Part shown: positions 36,501-51,500 of the stretch, piece by piece
Layout of the letters: each line of letters opens with the position of its first letter
Numbering within the stretch: the stretch's first letter is position 1
Assembly: GCA_013400975.1 (NCBI GenBank)
Contig: WBMZ01012204.1
Span: 62,001-126,000, forward strand
DNA: 64,000 nt
Reading direction: 5' to 3'
Source: Atrichornis clamosus
Lineage: Eukaryota; Chordata; Aves; Passeriformes; Menuridae
Notes under the pieces: model-generated
The model's database searches: none
What the model was told of the DNA's origin: nothing
Seen by the model: the letters and a program-made list of their open reading frames with translations, nothing else
Translations under genes and position numbers: made by a program

Positions 36501-39500
36501 TCATGCTGAGCTCTTAGTTCAGTATAGTGCTTCGAAATATATTTCTAGCACAAATAGAAAGGCAGAACCTTACTTTAAAGTTTGTATTTCGGCAATTTTG
36601 TAGTTTTGAGACAAAGCACTAGAAAGTCCAACCTCTTAAATTTTCAGATGGCATGTTAGTTTTTGAATACTGATCTTCCAGGGGCATTTCTACAAAGCAT
36701 AATGACATGTGAAAGAGAGGAAAAATATTTTGCTGTGTAGCTGCAACATGTTGAGATAGGGAATGTCAAATGAAGACTAGCAATTCTGGTGTAATTAGGG
36801 AGATAGTTTGAAGCTGCTTCTTGGTCTGCACTGAGGCTTTTGGTCATCTTCACTGACAGCCACAAAAATGTGATAAACTGACTACATGGGTGAAGTGACT
36901 TAGATTCTTATAGGGTGAGTGCTCTGAAACTAGTCAGTAGGGCTGAATAGTCTGGAGAGATATGCACATGTATTGAGTTGGGTCTTCTGTGCTCTTAGTC
37001 TAGAAACGAATATCAAATTTGTTATTGTTAACTTCTGTTGAGCAATAGCTTCTATAGGAATTAACACATGTTTAAAACCTCTTTTTAGCGTCTGCAAACA
37101 TCAGTAAATGTTCACCCTGATGCTATTGAAAAAACAATAGATGACATCATGGAGCTGAAAAGGATTAATCCAGATATAAATCCACAGTAAGTTCACACTT
37201 TCCTTATAAAGCAAGTGGGAATTACTGATTTACTCAGTACCTGGGCCCATGGAGAATTGGTTGTCCATAGTTATTGTGGCACACAATTTGAAGATAAATT
37301 CTGTCTCTCAGCATAAAATTCTGATTTAAGCTTTGCTGTGAAAAAAATGATGTAAAGATGAATGATCTTTTATGGTGATTGTAATAGGCAAGTCCTGATT
37401 CCTTTATCTAGCTGATTCTGTCTTAGTATATTTATGGGGGTCACTTCCCCAGGGAAAAAATACCACCAAAGCAGGGCTCCTGGCAGAGACAGTGATGGCT
37501 TTGTAGCAAGCCTATATGCAGCTTTTTGGTTAGGGAAGAAATTATCATGTTTTAGCTGATACTAACAGTATACTGGTTTACATTTTAAAACTGCCTTTAA
37601 TTATCCAAACAAAAGTTTTAATTATATAATTTATATTTATTATTGTAAGGAGAGATTGACAACCAACCATTACATTTACAAGTGTGTATTTTAAGAGTAA
37701 GTGATAACGCTGTTGTGGTTGCCTTACCTCTCAGTCCCTAGCTTAAAGCACAAGATGCATAGGTCAGGAATCAGTAGGAAAAGGTTGAGAGCTATATTAT
37801 CCAGGTGATCTGTCTGAGGTTCACTCCTCTTCCCAAGCTTGAAATTGATATACATAATTCAAAATTGGTATTCATAATTCAAAATTGATAGCTGCTTTTA
37901 AGTGATCAGCAGCATCAAAACATAAAAACTAAGTTGTCTTATTACAGGAATCTCCCCCTCACCCCTACTCCCTAGTGAAAAGGCCAGTAACTGGGTAGTC
38001 TTAAAATGAGACCTCGCTGATTCTAGAGGAAATAGAGTACACTGTGCATCTCTCTAACTTGAGAGACAACTGTTGTGGCAATGACCACTGTACCCAGAAT
38101 TGAAAAGATAGTGATACAACCATTAAAGAAGGGAAGAAAATAAGAGAAACAAAACAAAGGGAGCACCTAATTCTCATAGGTGAAAAGCCCTGTGAACTAT
38201 TTCTGGAAGCGAGCACAGAGCTTTTCCAGGGGTGTCTCTTCACAGGACCCTGCCCGCATAACCTTCAAAGGGAGTGTGATGAAAGAGCAGCTGCTTCAAG
38301 TGGACGTAAGGCCTTGCTGGGAGGCTGCCATCTGAGGAGGGTGTCACAGCACTTGGTACTCTTGTGATGCACAGGATGCTGATAGATGAAATTCAGAAAA
38401 AAATCAACGATGGCAAAATTAGTGAAAGTGACATATGAGGAAAAATTGCAGAATGTAAATGTGCACAGCTCAGAGCCTGGCCTGTGGACATCAGGAACTG
38501 CAACATTTAGCAATCGGGATGATCCAAGTACTCACTTCTCAGAGTTAGACCCTTGGGTAACTGGGTGGAATACTTTCAGAAGAAAACAAGAAATTAGTTA
38601 AAATACTATTTTGTATGACACCAGAGATCACCCTCTGATTCTCTTCATTGACCTCCAGAGAAATGTGGTCCTTCAGAAGAGAGAGAGAGAGAGCAGAAGT
38701 ACAAATGACTTCTTGCTTGAATCAGGACCCTGAACATTAGGTTACATTTTGAGTGATCTGGTCCCTCCAGTACCTGAAGGGAGTCTACAAGAGAGCTGGA
38801 GAGGGACTTTTACAAGAGCATGTAGTGACAGGACAAAAGGGAATGGATTCAAACTGAAAGATGTTAGAAAGCAATTCTTTACTGCGGGGATGGTGAGGCA
38901 CTGGAACANGTGAGGCCCTGGAACAGGTTTCCCAGAGAAGCTGTGGATGCCCCATCCCTGCAGGTGTTCAAGGCCAGATGGGGTGGGGCTCTGAACAACC
39001 TGGTCTAGTGGAAGGTGTCCCTGCCCACAGCAGTGGGATTAGGACTAGATGATCTTTAGGGTCCCTTCTAACCCAAACCATTCTGTGATTCTATGATAAT
39101 GTTTTTAAAACAATACCACCACAAAGGGAAAAAAAACCCCAACAACCAAAACAAAAAATCACCTCAACTATCTTTTGTTGGTGCAGATGGTGTTCATATG
39201 CTAAGCACAGGGCAAATGCTTAATTGTTTTAGACCAGGACTCTTGCACTCAGTATTTTACTGCATTTGAGTCTTTTATCTCCTTTCCCTCTTGCACTTGC
39301 TCCAGTTTGTTAAAATATCTTCTTTAAACAGTGAGGAATGGGGACCTGGAATGTACAAGATGATGCCACATACATAGGCCCATATTCTGCCCTAAATTTG
39401 TCCTTCTGTTAAATTAATCATAGTTCTGCTAAACTTTAGACATCTGCACTGAAGTTTTACCTGTGAGCCATTTATTTTATGCTGAAGTTTTCTGGAGAAA

Positions 39501-42500
39501 TTTGAGCAAAAGCAGGTCAGCTGTTTCTTTATACATGATTAAGGAAAATTCAATGCCTTGCCTTCCCTCAAACACAAAAAACCTGTATCCGAACTGTCTC
39601 GTTCAGAAGCTCTGGCCTTACCTTGCATAGTAGAGACTTGAAATCTCCTGGGGTAAGGACAAGGGTACATGTGTCATACTGTTTGTGTTTCTGCAAATCT
39701 GTCTGCAGTTATTTTTATTAATGTAGCATTTTTGCAGAGCTGAACTAGAATCCCAGGGGTGCTTGCACTGGGCTGTTCTTGAAGGCTGTGGGCTGCTGTG
39801 ACCTGAAGAGGAGGAGGCGGCCCACAGTAATTTTCCTTTATCAATGCCTCTGAGATAAGCGTGTATATTTAGAGGCAGGAGCAAGTACCTGCTCTAACCA
39901 GGTGGTGACATGTGTAGTCTACACTAACTATGGAGGAAGATCTAGAATCATAGACTTGGGTTGGAAGGGAACTCAACAATCATCTAGTTCCCATCCCCCT
40001 GCTCCAGTTTTGGACCTGCCTCCATCTGGTGGACCACATGGAGCTGAGTATGGTGGGGATGCAAGCCCAGGTACCTTGCTCCTGTGCTCTGAGAACTGCC
40101 ACAGCTGGCGTAAGGATGACAAGGAGCAGGTGTGAGACATCAGCAGCTCACCTGCATCTGGTTTTGGCAAAGAGAGCAAAGCCTTAGTGAAAAGGACAGT
40201 GGGGAAATTAATTCCACCCCCATCCCCTCACCAAATAATATTCTGTGGAGTTTTTGACTGCCTTTAGATAAATTACAAACATGGCTTACTTTGAATATGT
40301 TGTGCATCTTGGATCTTAAAAACATAAATTTTCTTAAAATATAAAATTGTTCTGCTTTGCCACAGCCTGTGGTGTGCTGCTCTAAACTATTCTGAGGCTA
40401 CAGAAAAGTTTAAAACGTTATGGCTGTGGTTTAGTGATGCACTACAACAATTCACATGCAGTCTGTCAGGCTTTTCAGCTTTCTCTGAAATGCAGCCTTT
40501 CTGTAAGTTGTAGTCTATAGCAAGTGAAGCATGTTAAAAAAAAAAACCACCAAAAAACCAAACAGCAAGCATGGAAAATGCTGCAGAGGCTTTTTTGAAA
40601 GGGTTGTAGCCTCAAATGGCATAAAATTGTAGCATGAAAAATAGACTAATGCTGACATCTCAGATTCTGTAGATTAACCATGGAATAGTTTAGGTTTTAA
40701 AAGACCTTTGAAATCTTCAAGTCCAACAGTTAACCCAGCACTGCTAAATGCACTACTAATCTGTGTCCCTCAGTGCCACATCTACACATCCCCTCCAGGG
40801 ATGGTGATTCCACCACTTCCATAGAAAGCCTTTTCCAGGGCGTGACTACCATTTTAGTGAAGAAATTTTTCCTAATACACAATTTAACTCTTTCCTATGG
40901 CAACTTGAGGCCATTTCCTCTAGTCCTGTCACTTGTTATCTGAGAGAAGAGACCAACCCCCCCCTGGCTACACCCTCCTGTCAGGCAGTTGTAGTGAGTG
41001 ATAAGGCCCTCTTGGAGCCTCCTTTTCTCCAGGCTAAACACCCCCAGCTCCCTCAGTTGCTCCTCACAGGACTTGTGCTCCAGACCCTTCCCCAGCTCTG
41101 CTGCCCTTCTCTGGACACGCTCCAGCCCCTCAATGTCCTTCTTGTAGTGAGGGGCCCAGTGCTTTGCCTTGTCAAGCCTCATATAACTGGCCTCAGCCCA
41201 TGGATCCTGCCTGTCCAGATCCCTCTGCAGAGCCTTCCTGCCCTCCAGCAGAACAACACTCCCACCCAACTTGATGTCAACTGCAAACTGACTGAGGGTG
41301 CACTCAGTCCACGCATCCAGATCTTCAATAAAGCTATTAAACAGAACTGGTCCTAGAATCCTAGAGAACACCACTAGCAACCAGCCACCAGCTGAATGTA
41401 ATTCCATGGCCCAGCCACTGAGCCATTTTTTTACCCCCTGAACAGTGGACCTTGCCAAGCCATGAGCAGCCACTTTCTCCAGCAGAATGCTGAGGAAAAT
41501 GGTGTCAAAACCTTAGTAAAGCTCAGGTAGACAACATCCACAGCCTTTCCCTCATCCACTATGTGGGTCACCTTGCCATAGAAGGAAATCAATTTGGGCA
41601 AGCAGGATCTGCCTCAAAAGATAAGAAGTGAAAATCCTTCTGTTCAGAAAGTTCAACAGTATTATGGAATAAACAAAAAGTTTCAGTGTATCAAACACGA
41701 CAGATGAGGAACCTGTGTAGCTTAATATCAGTGCAGCCTATGTTCCACAGACGAATAAGAGTGCAGACTTAGTTTGCACTCCAAATTCATACTGGGGTAT
41801 TCAAATAATTTTAAATGTTATTAAATATTAAAGGACTGACTACCATATATAAGCAAATATTTCTATGAGCATGGCAGTTGCATACTGCATGACTTGCAAT
41901 TTGTTTCATAAAATCTTAATGTAAAGCTGTTGTTTGGTGCAGCGGTTTTTGGTGGTTTTTTTAGTTTGATTTGGGTTTTTTTGGGAGTAGTTATTTCATG
42001 TGTGTTGGTTTTGGTTTTTTTGATGATGCATCAGGAAAGGAAACACAGAAGTCTGCATTAGAATGAAAAGAGAAGCATTATGATGATTCTTAACATGAGA
42101 CAAAAAAACAAAACTGCCTGGAGGCAGATCTTTGAAACTGTATTACTTCGGGGTTTTGGCTTCTTTATGCTATCTTTTGTGTCATGGAAGCAAAATTATT
42201 ATTTTTAGCTTTTTGCTGAGTTTTCTCTCCCCCTCACTCCTTTTCAAGCCAGGGAATTGTTTGAGAAGCTGTCATTGGAATGAGGAGAAAGATTCAGTAA
42301 TGCACTTGTTACAGCCATTCAATGCTGCTGTGTATAGTTATAATGGGATTTCAGTGTGAAAAATCACTGTTCACGGTTACAAAAAAATCCCAAATACTAT
42401 CATCTAAGGAAGGCACAAAATAAGACTATGCATTTCACAATGCCTTGTTTAATGTAATATTGATCTCTTGGAAATTTTCCCATTGCAACTGAAGTGTTAG

Positions 42501-45500
42501 ACTATCAATTCATGGATGTAACACTAGTCATGTGAATTAATTGGGTATGTACATGGTAGAGCTGTTTCATGGCTATATATGACTGAGTTGGATTATGTTG
42601 CTCCCCCCACCCTCAGGTTGGGAGTATCCCTTCAGGCATGCCTGCTGCAGATTGTGGGGTACAGAAATCTTATTGCAGAGGTTGAAAAGCTGCGTCGAGA
42701 GCCGTACGATTCAGAGAATCCCCAACATGAGGAAATGCTTCTGAAGGTAGGCACTTAAGAGGTACTTAGAGGGCATCCTTTATTCATGTCAGCTCCAAAC
42801 CGCCTGGTTTACAAACCTCTTTAAAACATCAAGAGGTATTGTCACCTTCCTCCATTGTGTACCTGTTTCAAGATAAGACTACACAGCATTATAATCTGGT
42901 CTGGGTGTAACACCTGCCAAGCAGGCAGCTCACTCCCTGGTTGATGAGTGCATTTCCCTTGGCTGGACTATCTCTAGGCACTGAATATGCTGATCTTATA
43001 GCACAGAGCTGTTATCTGCAGTGAGCTCTGGAAGAATAGCCTTATGATGGCAAACATCTAGTTTTTCATTGTGTGGAACGGAAGAGTGGGGAGATGATGA
43101 CTTACACATTTATAGTTAGATATTTATATTTTCAAATGAAAACAAAATGAAACTATTCTTTAGAGAATACAGGCAGAGTTGTGAAACCCATACTAATTGG
43201 GTTTTACTTCCTTCATGCTTTCAGGAAAGTCTCACACTGGAACAGATAATAAGAGCATTTTTTTAACTGGAAGCCATAAGCAGAGGAAGAGATAGAGAGT
43301 TCTTACAAAGAAATTGAGGAAAAAGTAAAGGGTCTGGAAAATAGTCTAATAGCAAGCCTTGGTACTTCTCCTGATCCTCTTTTTGACCATAGCTAGTGCA
43401 AGAGGCTTCAGAGAAATGTCAAGAAGCATAGAATAAATGATAATGAACTTTTTATCTACAAGCAAAAGGCCTTCTTAGGGAATTTTCAGAGTTCTTGTTA
43501 AAATATACTGCCCGTTTGGTTGGATTTTCTTTTTTCAATTATTTAAAACAAAAATATTGAAAACTTAAACACTACCACATGATGATGAAAATGTCTTCTA
43601 TGCTTCTGTTTGCAGTGCAGTGCTTTATGGAAATTTTCCCATAGTTACTTGATCCTCCAGAAACTTCCAAAAATCCCAGTAAGCGTATTATATGAGCACT
43701 GTCAGATGCAAATAACTATTTCTAAAAATGCCTTAAATGATCAGGGTTCCTGTAGGTGTCTGGAAAGTTGTCTTTAAGGTTTTCTCCCTGTGGGGAGGTG
43801 AGAGTCTCACCAAGGAGTCATAAAACCCAGAGCTGCCCCGAAGGACTGCTCTAACCATCAGATAGGCTTGGGCAGATGGATTCTTCCTGTTCAAGTCCTG
43901 CCCCTGTGCACACAAAGGCACACATTTATGAAAGTAGAGTGAGTTTTAACTGAAGTGGCACACTGAAGATTTACCCATCGAGGAAGCCTGTCTCTTGGAG
44001 GTGAGAGATCCAGGTGCCAGCCTACAATGTTGGTCCCTGAAAATACGAGGCACTTCACTGCAGGTTAATGACGGCCTTTGGCTCCAGGAGAGTGTTCCTA
44101 AATACACTGAGCATCTACATTGCCCAGTGAACAAGAAGTTGAGTCTGAGGATGGGATTATAGGTGAGAAGGACCAAGGAGCTGGCTGTGGTCTCTTTCCT
44201 GGCCACCCAGCCTGTGAGGGCAAGGTCCTGAGAATCATGTCAGCAGTGACGTGTAGTCATGTAAGTGCTTTAAAAGCATAACTGCATGAGCATAAAAGCA
44301 GAACAGAAACTGAGCATTTGCCTGAGGAGAGATTAAGAAGTGCAGTTTATGCAACATTATACAAACTCATAATGTTGAAAAAAGTATCAGTTTCACCTAA
44401 GTATTAGCACTTGTTTACAGCAGGTGTTCTGCTTTTGCAAAAGTCAAATGGTAATCTGTCCAAGGGTTTAATTCATTGTCCAGCCCTCACTGTGGAAGAA
44501 CAGGGTGGTTGGTTTTCATTCCTTCTAGGTACTCTGCTAAGTGATCTCTGCAATGGGTAATTCAAGTTCCTAATGACTATCATTTATTCATGTTTACCAG
44601 GAGAGCACTTTATGAATGAGAGAAACATTAACTTAATGTGATTGAACTAATGATTAATACTGTTTTTACTGTTGATGGATGAACGAGAAAGATAGCAAAT
44701 ATGGCTTAAGCAATGATGCTTTATGCAGTCATTACAAAGTGAAGTCATTAAAATTTAGGGCACTTAATTTTAAATGCAGTTAGAATTGCTAAAATTAAAA
44801 CAATTTCTGTTTTTATTTGGGAAATGTGCATACAGTTCTTTCCCTTGGATAGGCTTTGTCTAAGTGCATTTCTTCGGGCTGTACTCACCAACTCACGGTT
44901 GGTGATTAATACTAAATACTGATTTCTTAATACATTTCAGAAAAGGTGAGTTTGTGATATGGCACATGAGGTGTGCATAAAGGGATGTATTTGTTCAATG
45001 TCAATTCAGGCTGGTTTTAGGTGCATAGCAACATGATATTTAGGCATTAAAGTCACTGGACCAGTGCAGCTAAGTGGATTTATTCCAGCTGATAATCTGG
45101 CTTGTTAAATAACTTCTGCCTTTTTTTTTATATGAGATCAATGGGTGATTCTTCCCTTAGTTAAACATGATGGTGGCACATGCTATTCTTGTATGGATAT
45201 TTTTTTTTTTTTATGTTGCCCTATTTGCTTTTCAACACTGAGGTAGCCAAGTCAGCACTCTTGATTAATAACCTTTCCAGAGACTTGCAAAAGATGCCAG
45301 AGAAAAGATTGCTGCAGAGCCTCAGGGACTCTAAGCTGCTCTGCTGCTCTGTCAGTTATTTACAACCAAATTCCAGCTCATTCCTGCCTCTGTGCTTATG
45401 GAGGCAGACACCACTTTGATGCACAAAGTGTGAGCAAAACAAGTCTTTGTGTGAGATGCTAAAACAGCTGTGATAAGGTTGGAAGGGCCTTGTAGGGCTG

Positions 45501-48500
45501 AAACATCTGCAGTACTTCAGAGTGGTTTGGGATTTCTCCCCCACATGTACACACAGAGGAACTTAATTTGGTTTTGTGTTTGTGTTGCTGGGATAGCAAT
45601 GCAGGGATGTTACATCAGAACTTAGCTTGGTTTAAAAGGAAAAAAAAGCCATACTGTGTGGAAGCTTAATTACATTTTACCTGTAATCTTCCTAGTTGTG
45701 GAAATGCTTGAAGCCCAATTCACCACTGAAAGCTCGGATTTCGAAGCAATGGTGTGAAATTGGTTTCCAAGGTGACGATCCTAAAACAGACTTTAGAGGA
45801 ATGGGTCTCCTGGGCTTATATAACTTGGTGTAAGTATATTCTCCTGTAGATGGATTTATATGTGTCCAAAGTCATGAAAAGCAGCATTACTTGCAGATTT
45901 TAGCAAATCTGTGGGAATAATATATAAAAGCACTAGGGACTTCATATTAAACAAATGAAAGAATTTATTTGCTAGCCTAATTTTTTGAGGGTTTCTCTTC
46001 TCAAAGGGGTCTCCTTTCTTCCAGTATTCCTAATTCAACCTCACAATACCATTTGCTAAGCCCTTTTTTTAGTTTTTCTGTGACACAGTAAGCTAGCACT
46101 CTCTTCCTACGAGAAGGAAACTATAAAGTATATTTTCACCAGTATCTAGATCTCCTTAAACAAAATGCCCTGAAAGTATGTAGGTGGGGGGGTTATGTTA
46201 CTGCTCAGCTGCCTTCTTCAGGAATTTCATGCTGAATTCTTAAGCAAAACACTTGAAATGCAGTCACTGATGGCAGACTTCTGCAGTTTGACTACTTTAA
46301 TTTCTGTTGATACTCAAGCAGTGACTTCACTTTTTCTTTCCAACTCACGCATACCAGGTGTTAAGGCCATAGCTGCGCTTTATAACTTGGGAATAGACTA
46401 ATGCCTGTTATTTTATCCAGCCCTTGTTTTTGCTGCAGGTCGTTACATAACTTAGAAGCATTTGGTAAAATAACCTTTCCTTATGAAGGGAAAAATAAAT
46501 ATTTTCTTCTTTTACAGATTGAGGGACATAAATCATCCTCTGTCCGTATGTTGCTCTCTAGCAAATCTCAGTTGAGGATCTGGACTCTTGACTCTGGCTT
46601 TGAACTTCCATTTGAAATTAATCCTACCATGTATTTAATTTTAGTCTTCTGTGATGACTCTTATCTTGCTTAATGCCAGATCAAGAAGCCTGAACTACTT
46701 TCTCTTTAGCTCAGGACCTGGCATGCTCTAGTAACAAGAAACTGATTTTCTGTAGGGTGGATAGAAGGGGTCTCTGGTAATGCACATTCACTAAACATGT
46801 ATAGTATTGCACTTGTGGTTTGAGGCTGCTGTAATCTTTCCTTCTGTGGGTCTGAGTGATAGCTTAATGAGTTTAGCACGTCAAACGCTACTCATACCAT
46901 GTAACACCTGCAGTGACCTTTAAAAGAGTATGTATGGACTTAAGATGCTTTTCTTTGTTGTGTTTCTTTAACAATTCACCCTAAACATTTATGTCTGCAG
47001 ATATTTTGCTGAATGGGACACAGAGATAGCTCAGCAAGTTCTCTCTGATTCTCTTCACCCTAAATACAGGTAATGCTTGAGACCAGAAATAATAACTTGA
47101 GAGAGCACTCTGCTGGCTCTGTTTGGGGAAGGGGAGTGGGTTTTTTTCTCTTAGTTGGGCATATGCTTGGGTATAGCCACATGCTGTCTGTTTTCAAGTA
47201 CTGATCCTGAAAATTGATCTAGTGCAAGAGGCAAACTTGTATACTGAACTGAAAAATAGTTAAATTTAGTGTTAAATGTGTTCACTTCTAATTTCAAGTG
47301 ATTTTTGTATTTTTATTTACCTTTCTTTTAATTTGTTTGTGTTTTTTCATAATAAAGGGAAGTCACTAAGAAGGAACTAAGGTATTTTTTTTCTTTTCTC
47401 TAAGTTTTCTGAGACACTACATGTAAATAAAGATCAAACTCCAATTTGCTGTGTTATAAACTTAAAATCGTTGTTGCAACACCAAGGGATCTATATTCTT
47501 TTCTATAAAGTTGACCCAAACGTAGCTGGTGGTGCAACACAAGGTACATATAAGCATGCTCATATATCAAAAGTGAAATCCACCTTGCTTGATGTAGTTG
47601 AAGAGACTGACTTGATAATCATAAGTAGTCTAGGCCAAAAATTTGTTAGCTAAAAAGCCCCTTTATTTATAGTCACATACTCTGTCTACCTTGACTAATG
47701 ATGGTTCCAATCTGGCTAGTCCATTGTCCTGACTGCTGAGAGATCAGGTACCTTCAAGTGTCACAAACTGTGTTGTGGGTGATTTGTGAATAAGAGATTT
47801 AGTCCATAATTGGTGGGGGAATAGGTGCCTCTTTGCTAGTTACATAGAAATCAGTTGCCTTAAAAGACATTTTTCTTATGCCAAGTTATGTTAGATATCC
47901 ATAAATCTGGTCCACATGTGAATTCTCTGGAGCTTCTGATCTCCTCAGGGTTTTTTTGTGCTTGAATTCCCAATAATAATTCTGTAACAAAAAGCCCTTG
48001 GAACATATTAGTATTCTTCATTTACATGTTTGATTACCAAGGGCAGTTTTGGAGTGCTGTGAGCATGTGCAATTGCTATGCCTTGACAGAGCATTCAGTA
48101 GAAGATAGATAGTTTGGGTGGTACCCATGGTGATCTTTCTGATGCGGTTGCTTAGCAGATGTGGTGTTTTCTGCTGGGATCATGATCAATTTTCTGTCTC
48201 AGTTGAACTGTACTGTTTGCCCAAATCCTATGTGTGCCACTTCTATTATTCAGTCTTTACCTGGGATTTTCTAACTGTTGTTATGCCACAGCCTACAAAG
48301 ATGGTTCAGATTTTAGAGGATGAGCAAAGAATAATGTATTCCTGTAGGCTAAGCCATTTAGGAGCTGAAGTTTTGTCCTCATGCCTGCCACCTAGTAACA
48401 CTCAGGTCAGGATGGATATGAACCTATTAGTATCTTAAGTACTTAATGACAACAATTTTTATAAACTATATTTACATGAAGCTCAGAGAATTGTTTTTAG

Positions 48501-51500
48501 TGTAATATACACTTAAGGTAGTTCAAGTGTAGTCTAAGAACAATGCTTTCACACAGAGCTGTCTATAATTTGGGACCTAAAGCTTGCAAACTGATTTTCC
48601 TTACCAAGGCAAAACTCCCACAGCCATGTCAAGGTTGTAGCCCACTGGTTAGGGTCTGTTCCCTGCCTGCCTTTAGCTGGTTGTAAATGCAAGCAATGAT
48701 TTCTGCTAAACTTGCTTGTTTCAGTAGACTCGAACCTGGTTGGTGGGATGTTGGCTGACTGCTTGGATCACACAGTTCTTTTAAGTCATTCAAGAGCTGA
48801 AATTTAGTTTAAAATCAATCTGTTCCCTAACTAATTTTATTTTAAGGTAGGCGTCTTCTGTATCCTTGAAGAGCTCTGCCTTATTGTGCCAAATAATAGG
48901 GAACACTGTTCCTTATCTTTGACTATTGAGTGGTTTCTAATTTGGCTGTCAGAGGTGTATTTTCATGTTTGCTGCCTCAGGTGAATCATGCCTCCAGTGG
49001 TGGAGTATCTTGTGTAGCTCTGAAAACACAAAAAAAGTTAAAAACGTCTTTGATTAGTTAAATGTTACTTCAACTTTTGGCATAGCTCAAACTTAACTGA
49101 AGTGGATCATCTTTGTGATCAATTTAGAAAACAGCTGGCTTTTACTGAGAGCGTTGAAATAGGTGCGTATTTTGTAGCAGTGAGATAAGTTTATGGGCAA
49201 TGCTATAAAGCCTATAAACCCATTTCAAGTCTGTTTATATCAATCCATTCAGTCAGAAGCAGTGTTAAATGTGATTAGCCATATAAAGGGAGGTAAAATA
49301 CGGCGTTCAGTCAACGTTATAGTATCAAAGAAGTTGAAAGAAGATATTTGGCTGTTAATAATGCTTGGCAATATCTGGAGTTTAATTACTTCTTTCTCCT
49401 CAGCCAACTTAGCAAAGCTGAATGGGAGAAGAAAAAGTTTGATAAGGCAATTGGGTAAGTTTAAAGATCTTTTTAAAGTTGCTACAAACACGTAACAATG
49501 ATGCTGTATATTTGAGGGGGAAAAAGGTCTTTCCTGGTTACTTTTTAACAGAAACTTCTGTGATCATATGAACATCTGTTGTCTTTAATCACACCTTGGT
49601 TTTGGTCAAAGATTACAGTAGAAACAGTTTAAGTTACATTTAGAAAAAAATAACCCCAAAATTTTGTAGCAAGGAGAAACTTTCTCTCTGTACTGTATAT
49701 GGTGTGATGATGAATATCTGTTTGATTCTTCTTAGCTCATAACGTGATCAATGCTCACTTCTTGCTGTCAAAACCAGGTTCTGAACTGCTTTTAGGAAAA
49801 CATAATAGGGAAGAAATAGTAGTGAGGCTGTCTTCTTCTTAAGCGGTGGTTTGGTGTAGCTGCATTATTCATGAGTAGGAAACTGGATGTTCCTTCTGAG
49901 TGTATCTGAAAATCTGTAATACAATACTTTACTGCTCATATTTAATTTTTCTGTGAAACTTGCCATTAGACCTCATGCTGCAGTTAACTTCTGGACTTCA
50001 GGGGTGGCGAGGGAGGGTGTTCCCCTCCTGGAATAAAAAAAAGGTTACAGAAAAGGAAAATATTTTTGTTTGCTTGATAGAGGTAGTTGAAAAAATACCC
50101 AGGACAGTCTAGAGAAGACAGCTGTGTTTAGCTGAGGGGAAAAAAAAAAATCACTGAATATCCAAACATGTTTGCTTTTATCACTAAGTGTCAATGTGAG
50201 CCTTTATGTGCTTTCTTGGGAAATAGTTACTGCCAGAAATGTCAAGTTCTTTATGCACCAGCCCCACAAATTAACTTGCAGTTTCTGAGTTTTGTTGTGC
50301 CTAAATATACCTCACTTGTTGGTAGCTCTTAGCAGAACAGAGTTTGTTTCATGAGTCTGATTTTCTTGTGTCTGTTTCCAGCATGCTCTGATTTAGGTTT
50401 TTGCCTGTTTTCTGGCCTGTATGTCTAGTTATCTCTTAGGAAGAAATTGGAGGTGAATCAGCCGGATCTTTTTCACAGGCTTTTTAGCCATATGAATGTC
50501 TTTATAGGACAGATTGCTGAAAGCTGATGTTCCTAACTATGGGTAATGAGTTCCAGTGGGAACTCCTGCAGTTAAAAATAGCAAATCATGGGTTACCCAG
50601 CAGCCGTGGCCACCGTGTGGAGTCCTTGTCCTGTTTCAGAGGCAAGTGTAGGAGCACACACACGTCTGTGCTTGTTCTTATTTCGTAGGAATTTATCAGT
50701 GCTGTTCCAGTGATGAAAACCCTGTTTTTACTGCGACCATGTATTTCCCAAGGGAAATACTGTACAAAGAATGCAGGATAAATGTTTTTCTTGCTTTCCA
50801 CCCCCCACACACCTTGGAAACTCACAAAAGATAGAATGAATACATCTCAGTAACACACAAAATCTGCAATGTCAGGGTCATCAGTGTTTGTTATAATGTG
50901 CTGAAAGAAGGTGTACTCTCAACAAATGTTGCTGCTTTTTCTTACAGCTACTCTTTTGCTATCGTGGGCATTAACATCACAGACCTTGCATACAACCTGC
51001 TCGTGAGTGGGGCTCTGAAGACACATTTCTATAACGTTGCTCCAGAAGCACCAACACTCACTCACTTTCAGCAAACATTCTGTAAGTGCCAGGCGGGGCG
51101 GGAGGACAGGGGATAGAAATATATAATTGGTACTCTGCTAACACTTTTGGTACTACCCATAGCTTTTCTTAAAAAGTAAAATCTGCTGACATAGCATGGA
51201 GTCTGCAGTGGTGGTCTTACTCTCCTGTTTTAGGATGCTTGGATTCAGCTCTTAGCTGTGATGGATGCCACTACCAAAATAAGGAGTAAAACAAACCAAA
51301 AAACCACAAAAAAATGCTCTAAGTGCCTGAACAAGTGATCTTCCAGTTTTTTTAAGTAATAAAAAGATGTTAAGGAGTTTCTTTAAAGAGCTTCTGAAAA
51401 TTGCTTCCTCATAAATCCAACAGTCTTGTGATACTTGCATCAACATTCAAGTGTTACTCTTCACCTTTCAGCAGAGCTGCAGCCTCCCGCCCACCAAAAT

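Larger units (their letters stand above)
37187..42616 (+). other. ELMOD1 intron 5
   Basis: 5.4 kb. It holds a short tandem repeat (37843-37890), a GA microsatellite (about 38677-38694), three CR1 copies (38758-39097, about 39944-40015, 40675-41615) and T/G- or A/C-rich tracts near 39.12, 40.53 and 41.94-42.02 kb. Confidence 0.75.

Noticed and set aside
40895..41473. 192-codon - strand open frame
   Set aside because: It is the decayed reverse-transcriptase end of a CR1 LINE, not a host gene.
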